Shown here: positions 1-5,865 of the stretch, one piece after another
Layout: each line of letters starts with the position of its first letter
Position numbering within the stretch: position 1 is the stretch's first letter
NCBI GenBank assembly: GCA_937925595.1
Contig: CALALQ010000067.1
Location: 1-5,865 of the forward strand
Direction of reading: 5' to 3'
Length of the DNA: 5,865 nucleotides
From: an uncultured Demequina sp.
Lineage (GTDB): Bacteria; Actinomycetota; Actinomycetes; Actinomycetales; Demequinaceae
Made by a program: the position numbers and the translations under genes
Notes under the pieces: generated by a model
What the model saw: the letters and a program-made list of their open reading frames with translations, nothing else
Told to the model about the DNA's origin: nothing
Databases searched by the model: none

Positions 1-55
1 TGTGTTAAGCACGCCGCCAGCGTTCGTCCTGAGCCAGGATCAAACTCTCCGTTAA
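1..55 (-). rRNA. rrs: 16S ribosomal RNA, 5' end only (partial)
   Basis: Read on the minus strand, this stretch contains the near-universal AGAGTTTGATCCTGGCTCAG block (the 27F primer site, E. coli positions 8-27), followed by GACGAACGCTGGCGGCGTGC and TTAACACA, which is the actinobacterial version of the 16S 5' domain. The A of AGAG is base 48. Counting back seven bases by analogy with E. coli puts the mature 5' end near base 55, with an uncertainty of a few bases. The rest of the gene lies beyond the left edge. The next 23 or so bases upstream are A/T-rich, as is typical just before a mature 16S end. Confidence 0.97.
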
Positions 56-69
56 TGTTTATTAGCAAT

Positions 70-83
70 CCGACCGAAGTCGG
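70..83 (-). other. UUCG-capped hairpin in rrn leader (nearest 16S)
   Basis: On the minus strand CCGAC-TTCG-GTCGG forms a perfect 5-bp stem closed by a UUCG tetraloop, one of the most stable RNA loops. It sits about 15 bases upstream of the mature 16S end, so it probably folds in the precursor and helps delimit the processing region. The fold is seen directly; the role is inferred. Confidence 0.6.
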
Positions 84-101
84 CTCACATACATACGAAG
101 T

Positions 102-115
102 GGTTCCGAAGAACC
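102..115 (-). other. UUCG-capped hairpin in rrn leader (middle)
   Basis: On the minus strand GGTTC-TTCG-GAACC forms a perfect 5-bp stem with a UUCG loop. It is the second of three such hairpins in the leader. The lack of a following U-run argues against a terminator. It is probably a structural element of the pre-16S transcript. Confidence 0.55.
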
Positions 116-138
116 GGTTTAATCTCTAGCAAATGAAC

Positions 139-155
139 AAATGTCACTGACATTT
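139..155 (-). repeat. perfect 8-bp inverted repeat in rrn leader
   Basis: Arms AAATGTCA and TGACATTT flank a single central base (147). As RNA the stem would open to about 6-7 bp with a 3-5 base loop. It is A/T-rich within a G/C-rich region. It could be a local hairpin or part of the long pre-16S processing stem, whose partner strand is outside the window; the sequence alone does not decide between them. Confidence 0.5.
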
Positions 156-177
156 AATTCTTTACCAAAGGAATCCT

Positions 178-207
178 GCATCGATCGAGCCGAAGCTCTC
201 CCGATGC
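178..207 (-). other. two-part hairpin with UUCG loop in rrn leader (distal)
   Basis: An outer 6-bp stem (GCATCG at 178-183 with CGATGC at 202-207) encloses a 3+3 internal loop and an inner 4-bp stem GAGC/GCTC (187-190 with 195-198). The inner stem is capped by UUCG on the transcribed minus strand. It is the largest of the three hairpins and lies just downstream of the antitermination-type block. Confidence 0.55.
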
Positions 208-229
208 CGGAGATTTGGCATCGACATGT

Positions 230-255
230 GGCACACTGTTGAGTTCTCAAGGTTC
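230..255 (-). promoter_or_regulatory. boxA-type antitermination region of the rrn leader
   Basis: The minus strand reads AACCTTGAGAACTCAACAGTG followed by TGCC. The TTGAGAACTCAA core matches the conserved block found in mycobacterial and other actinobacterial rrn leaders, where it is associated with Nus-factor antitermination. It lies roughly 45-70 bases downstream of the predicted start of the proximal transcript, as expected for such an element. The exact boxA limits cannot be fixed without alignment. Confidence 0.6.
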
Positions 256-306
256 GGACGCGCACCGCATCCTGACCCTCTCGGGCGGATTTGGGGCAAC
301 CCTTCT

Positions 307-335
307 AACTTACTCCCCTTGACCCTTCCTGTCAA
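307..335 (-). promoter_or_regulatory. proximal rrn promoter (sigma-70 type)
   Basis: On the minus strand a perfect -35 TTGACA (335-330) is followed by a 17-base spacer and a -10 TAAGTT (312-307). The sequence continues into AGAAGGGTTGCCCC, a typical start region of actinobacterial rrn promoters. Transcription is predicted to begin near base 300, about 245 bases upstream of mature 16S. Perfect -35 and optimal spacing make this the best promoter in the window. Confidence 0.85.
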
Positions 336-375
336 CTTGCCTCATCGGCGTGTCTCCAGGTCGGAGGGGCCTTCA

Positions 376-381
376 ATCATA
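376..381 (-). promoter_or_regulatory. orphan -10-like box TATGAT upstream of the proximal rrn promoter
   Basis: The minus strand contains TATGAT, five of six matches to the -10 consensus, about 40 bases upstream of the proximal -35. At 17-18 bases further upstream there is only TCGCAT or similar, a poor -35, and there is no extended TGn motif. It may be a weak third rrn promoter or chance. Confidence 0.25.
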
Positions 382-499
382 CCTCTGTTTGGGCGCGCAT
401 GCGACCGCTCATCGATGTGAGTGAAGTGCTGTCTCAGGTGACTCCCGCGGCCTTCTTCAGTCCTGCGGTAAGTGTTTCCCTCGTCGGCAGCGAGATAAG

Positions 500-528
500 A
501 CATTACGCGGACTGCGGGCCATCGTCAA
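500..528 (-). promoter_or_regulatory. distal rrn promoter (sigma-70 type)
   Basis: On the minus strand TTGACG (528-523) and TAATGT (505-500) are separated by exactly 17 bases, giving five of six -35 matches and a TAnnnT -10. The predicted start is near base 493, about 190 bases upstream of the proximal start. Tandem promoters are usual in bacterial rrn operons. It lies 77 bases beyond the tyrS stop codon. Confidence 0.7.
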
Positions 529-604
529 ATCGCCTGAATCTCGGGCGTGTCGCGCCTATCGTGCCTGGTACATGGCCAGATTGGCGGCCCGACGCGGACT
601 CGGC

Positions 605-1870
605 TCAGGCTTCCACCCGCACCAATCCAACAGACTTTTTTCCGCGGCGCACCACGAACCAGCCGCCCTCCAGGGCGAAGTCGGCCGCCAGAACCTGCTG
701 CTCGTCCTCAACTCGCACGTTGTTGACGTAGGCGCCGCCCTCCGCGATCGCGCGGCGAGCAGCTCCTCGAGACTCGACAATCCCCGATTCGACGAGGGCG
801 TCCACGACAGTCGCTCCCGGTGCCAGCACGGCGCTGGGAACCTCCTTGGCGACCCCAGACAGAGTGCCGGCATCGAGCCCGCCGAGCTCTCCCCTGCCGA
901 AGATCGCTTGAGACGCCTCAACCACGGCTGCCGCAGCGTCGGGCCCGTGAACGAGTGTGGTGACCTCGAAGGCCAAGGTGCGCTGTGCTTCCCTCTTGAA
1001 AGGCTCCTCGGCAACCGCGCGCTCAAGCCGCTCAATCTCTTCACGCGAAAGGAAGGTGAAGACCTTGAGGTAGCCCACGACGTCGGCATCTGCCTGATTG
1101 AGCCAGAACTGGTAGAAGGCGTAGGGACTCGTCATCTCGGGGTCGAGCCACACCGTGCCGGATTCGGTCTTGCCGAACTTGGTGCCGTCCGCCTTGGTGA
1201 CGAGCGGCGTTGCCAGAGCGTGGACAGAGACTCCCTCGGCTTTGCGCACGAGCTCGGTGCCGGCCGTGAGGTTTCCCCACTGGTCGGACCCGCCGGTCTG
1301 CAGCGTGCAGCCGTAGCGGCGGTACAACTCGAGGTAGTCCATTCCCTGCAGCACCTGGTAGCTGAACTCCGTGTAGGAGATGCCTTCCTCGGAGTTGAGG
1401 CGTCGCGCGACCGTGTCCTTGGCGATCATCGTGCCCAAGCGGAAGTGGCGACCCACATCCCGCAGCAGCTCGATCGCCGACATGTCCTTGGTCCAGTCGT
1501 AGTTGTTGACCATGCGCGCGGCGTTGTCGCCTTCAAAGGACAGGTGCGGCTCGATCTGCGCGCGAATGCGCTCCACCCATCCGTGGACAACGTCCACCGG
1601 GTTGAGCGTGCGCTCGCCAGACATCTTGGGGTCGCCGATGAGACCGGTGGCGCCTCCCACGAGCAGCAGCGGCTTGTGACCGGCGTCCTGGAGCCGGCGC
1701 ACCGTGAGGATCTGCACGAGATTGCCGATGTGCAGGCTCGGCGCCGTGGGGTCGAAGCCGCAATAGAGCGTGATCGGGCCTTCGCTCAGGGCGGCGCGCA
1801 GTGCGTCATCGCCCGTCGTCTGCGACACAAGGCCGCGCCAGGTCAGCTCGTCAAGAATGTGCTCGGTCAT
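605..1870 (-). CDS. tyrS: tyrosine--tRNA ligase
   Basis: This cytoplasmic class I synthetase of 421 residues attaches tyrosine to tRNA-Tyr using ATP; the length is normal for the bacterial enzyme. Visible motifs in order: the HIGH-type signature HIGN (residues 47-50) in the Rossmann fold, the tyrosine-binding set Y171-xxx-Q175-xx-D178, GGSDQWGN (193-200), and the KMSKS-type loop KFGKTE (231-236), followed by a linker and a C-terminal S4 RNA-binding domain from about residue 350. The start is the ATG at 1870: the N-terminus MTEHILDELTWRG aligns with family members. No Shine-Dalgarno sequence is evident in the 12 bases between it and the stop of the upstream kinase-like gene, so translation is probably coupled to that gene. 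There is no room for a T-box leader. Downstream lies the 16S promoter region, an arrangement known in other actinobacteria. Confidence 0.97.
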   Translation of the reverse strand: MTEHILDELTWRGLVSQTTGDDALRAALSEGPITLYCGFDPTAPSLHIGNLVQILTVRRLQDAGHKPLLLVGGATGLIGDPKMSGERTLNPVDVVHGWVERIRAQIEPHLSFEGDNAARMVNNYDWTKDMSAIELLRDVGRHFRLGTMIAKDTVARRLNSEEGISYTEFSYQVLQGMDYLELYRRYGCTLQTGGSDQWGNLTAGTELVRKAEGVSVHALATPLVTKADGTKFGKTESGTVWLDPEMTSPYAFYQFWLNQADADVVGYLKVFTFLSREEIERLERAVAEEPFKREAQRTLAFEVTTLVHGPDAAAAVVEASQAIFGRGELGGLDAGTLSGVAKEVPSAVLAPGATVVDALVESGIVESRGAARRAIAEGGAYVNNVRVEDEQQVLAADFALEGGWFVVRRGKKSVGLVRVEA

Positions 1871-1882
1871 GATGTGGCAATG

Positions 1883-2512
1883 CTAGTCGGGCACGGGGGC
1901 GGTGCCGTCGATGCGGAAGTCGGCGGCCGCTCGCGTTCCGGAGCGTCCGTGGAGCGCCTGCTCCTCCGCGTCAAAGGCACGCCACTTCTCCGTCACGTCA
2001 TAGTCGTTGCCGTCGCGTGCCTGTCCCCGCGCAAGACGCTCATCCCAGGGCGCCTCCACCCACACGGTGACAACCGCGAGTTCGCGGGCCCGCGGGAGGC
2101 CAACGCCAACTCCTTCTATAAGGAGCCAGTCGCGCTGCGGCACCTGGATGAGGTGCGAGCGGCGGTCCTCGATCCAGTCCCACATGCGGAACGCGCCATC
2201 CTCCCCGCGTGCGAGCGGCTCGAGCACCTGGTCCAGCAGCACCTCGTCAAGCGTCGCCAGGCCGCTCCAGCCCTCGTACAGGTCGTCCCCGTGCACTATC
2301 TGGACGGGAGCGCAAGACTCAAGCGGAGCGTCGGGCCGGAAGGTGCCAGCCCCCGCGGACGGCGAGCCGCCGAGCGCGGTGGCCAGGCGATTGGCGAGGG
2401 TCGATTTTCCGGATCCCGCCGGGCCGTCGATGAGGATCACCCGGGTGCGGCCACAGCGGGGCCCACGGCCCGACGCTGTGCTCACCAAAGTCGCGATGTT
2501 CGGGTTGGGCAC
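1883..2512 (-). CDS. P-loop kinase-like protein (uridine kinase/AAA-type ATPase family, function unknown)
   Basis: A 209-residue cytoplasmic P-loop protein. A hydrophobic strand VILIDG (25-30) leads into the Walker A motif GPAGSGKST (30-38). Further on are HGDDLYEGWSGL (74-85), resembling the DD/DxY substrate-binding segment of uridine kinase-like small-molecule kinases, and the strand WLLIEGVGVG (129-138). Residues 50-69 look like a variable loop. The family suggests phosphotransfer to a small substrate, possibly a nucleoside, but the substrate is not identifiable. The GTG start at 2512 is supported by a -10-like TAGTCT ending 6 bases upstream, which fits a leaderless mRNA. Without it, GTG codons at residues 10 or 25 would be alternatives. 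It precedes tyrS by 12 bases and is presumably co-transcribed with it. Automatic annotation often calls such proteins uridine kinase; I would not assign udk. Confidence 0.85.
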   Translation of the reverse strand: MPNPNIATLVSTASGRGPRCGRTRVILIDGPAGSGKSTLANRLATALGGSPSAGAGTFRPDAPLESCAPVQIVHGDDLYEGWSGLATLDEVLLDQVLEPLARGEDGAFRMWDWIEDRRSHLIQVPQRDWLLIEGVGVGLPRARELAVVTVWVEAPWDERLARGQARDGNDYDVTEKWRAFDAEEQALHGRSGTRAAADFRIDGTAPVPD

Positions 2513-2518
2513 GGAGCC

Positions 2519-2528
2519 AGACTACGGT
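2519..2528. promoter_or_regulatory. overlapping divergent -10 boxes, both fitting leaderless transcripts
   Basis: Only 23 bases separate the starts of the kinase-like gene (minus, GTG at 2512) and the YbaK-like gene (plus, ATG at 2536). On the plus strand TACGGT (2523-2528) ends 7 bases before the ATG. On the minus strand TAGTCT (2524-2519) ends 6 bases before the GTG. Both are TAnnnT, the actinobacterial -10 form, at the distance expected when transcription starts on the start codon itself. The two boxes share bases 2523-2524. No convincing -35 is seen for either, and no Shine-Dalgarno is present in the gap. Confidence 0.5.
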
Positions 2529-2535
2529 TCTGCCT

Positions 2536-5611
<3,076 letters not shown>

Positions 5612-5638
5612 TTCTCTTCTATCTCTTTCGTATGTGGC

Positions 5639-5794
5639 TTAGTGGCCCGACGCTCGGGCTAGGAACTTCTGAGCCAGGGCTTCTCCGCCGGCCGGCTCTT
5701 TGGAGATGACGATGATGGTGTCGTCGCCAGCGACGGTGCCGAGGATGTCCTCGTCATCGTGCGAATCGATGGCCATCGCAATCGCTCCATGAAC
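5639..5794 (-). pseudogene. argR: arginine repressor, C-terminal fragment (5' part missing)
   Basis: In the frame ending at the TAA (5641-5639) the product reads AIAMAIDSHDDEDILGTVAG, then DDTIIVISKEPAGGEALAQK and a short tail ending in SGH. The ILGTVAGDDTIIVIS block with the GDD motif is the conserved arginine-binding and hexamerisation core of ArgR. Only about 50 residues of a protein that is normally 150-170 long are present. The N-terminal winged-helix DNA-binding domain and the start of the C-terminal domain are absent: going upstream the frame loses similarity near base 5790 and meets TAG at 5827-5825 and a TGA further on. Upstream sequence belongs to another protein family. The fragment sits 27 bases before argG, the normal place of argR. 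As drawn, the gene cannot make a repressor; whether that is biological or an assembly error is open. Confidence 0.85.
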
Positions 5795-5865
5795 GGAACT
5801 TCTCCACGATCCATGCAGCCAGACCTACGGGCGAATCGTTCAGGGTATATCCCAGCGTCTGTGGC
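5754..5865 (-). pseudogene. epoxide hydrolase-type alpha/beta hydrolase, internal fragment
   Basis: In the frame starting with CCA at 5864 the minus strand reads PQTLGYTLNDSPVGLAAWIV followed by EKFRSWSDCDG (to base 5772). This closely resembles the segment RPQTLxYxLxDSPVGLAAWIxEKFRxWSDCDGD, which I know from microbial relatives of microsomal/juvenile-hormone epoxide hydrolases. In those enzymes it lies in the C-terminal third, between the lid and the final catalytic histidine. After WSDCDG the similarity ends and the frame stops at TGA (5756-5754), so the catalytic His is missing. The 5' part is outside the window. Third positions are G or C in 19 of 31 codons, against 38 of 48 in the adjoining argR piece, which hints at a different source. 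It is not expected next to argG. Confidence 0.75.

Larger units (their letters stand above)
56..300 (-). other. pre-16S rRNA leader (transcribed, removed during maturation)
   Basis: This non-coding stretch lies between the proximal rrn promoter and the mature 16S 5' end. It contains an actinobacterial antitermination-type block, three hairpins with UUCG loops and a perfect inverted repeat, each listed separately. In known rrn operons such leaders load the antitermination complex and form one strand of the processing stem cut by RNase III; the other strand would lie downstream of 16S and outside this window. Short open frames here (for example at 226-420 on the plus strand) are accidental. The boundaries are inferred from the promoter and from the 16S end. 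Confidence 0.85.

Noticed and set aside
541..604. Intrinsic terminator after tyrS
   Set aside because: Only 4-bp stems (GGCC/GGCC and CCGA/TCGG) were found, with no U-run on the minus strand.
226..731. Short plus-strand open frames in the rrn leader and promoter region
   Set aside because: They cross the boxA-type block and both rrn promoters, have no ribosome-binding sites or family resemblance, and the region is fully explained as non-coding rrn upstream DNA.
1871..1882. Possible T-box or other leader control of tyrS
   Set aside because: Only 12 bases separate tyrS from the upstream gene, so no such structure fits, and no T-box sequence is visible.
5612..5638. ARG box or promoter in front of argG
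   Set aside because: The 27-base gap holds only a purine-rich ribosome-binding stretch. I could find neither paired ARG-box palindromes nor a -35/-10 pair.

Overview
The window looks like chromosomal DNA of a high-G+C actinobacterium (Actinomycetota), probably near Micrococcales, although genus cannot be read from it. The evidence is the 5' end of a 16S rRNA gene with the actinobacterial GACGAACGCTGGCGGCGTGC sequence, an actinobacterial-type rrn leader and promoter, G/C-rich third codon positions, and a familiar actinobacterial gene order (argR-argG-argH ... tyrS-16S). All genes but one lie on the minus strand.

Reading in the minus direction from the right end: bases ~5865-5772 encode a fragment of an epoxide hydrolase-type alpha/beta hydrolase. 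It runs, in a different frame, into the C-terminal part of the arginine repressor ArgR (5794-5639). Then come argG (5611-4409) and argH (4406-3003), only 2 bases apart, which perform the last two steps of arginine biosynthesis. A single plus-strand gene of the YbaK/EbsC family (2536-3006) follows, overlapping the end of argH by 4 bases. Its start lies 23 bases from the start of a minus-strand P-loop kinase-like gene (2512-1883), which forms a pair with tyrS (1870-605; tyrosyl-tRNA synthetase). About 550 bases of non-coding DNA (604-56) hold two well-formed rrn promoters, a leader with antitermination-type sequence and several small hairpins. The first ~55 bases of 16S rRNA run off the left end.

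Functionally this is housekeeping: arginine synthesis, tRNA charging, possible aminoacyl-tRNA editing, and ribosomal RNA. I see no sign of a new defence, mobile or biosynthetic system. The points most worth a second look are: (1) the argR/epoxide hydrolase join, which is either an assembly misjoin or a real rearrangement that removed the DNA-binding half of ArgR; (2) a 23-bp divergent start region with overlapping -10 boxes that fit two leaderless mRNAs; (3) a small perfect hairpin whose loop contains both stop codons of the converging ybaK-like and argH genes; and (4) a serine where most YbaK-family proteins have a conserved lysine. The odd length, with one end inside 16S and the other at a suspicious join, suggests the window may be a whole draft contig.
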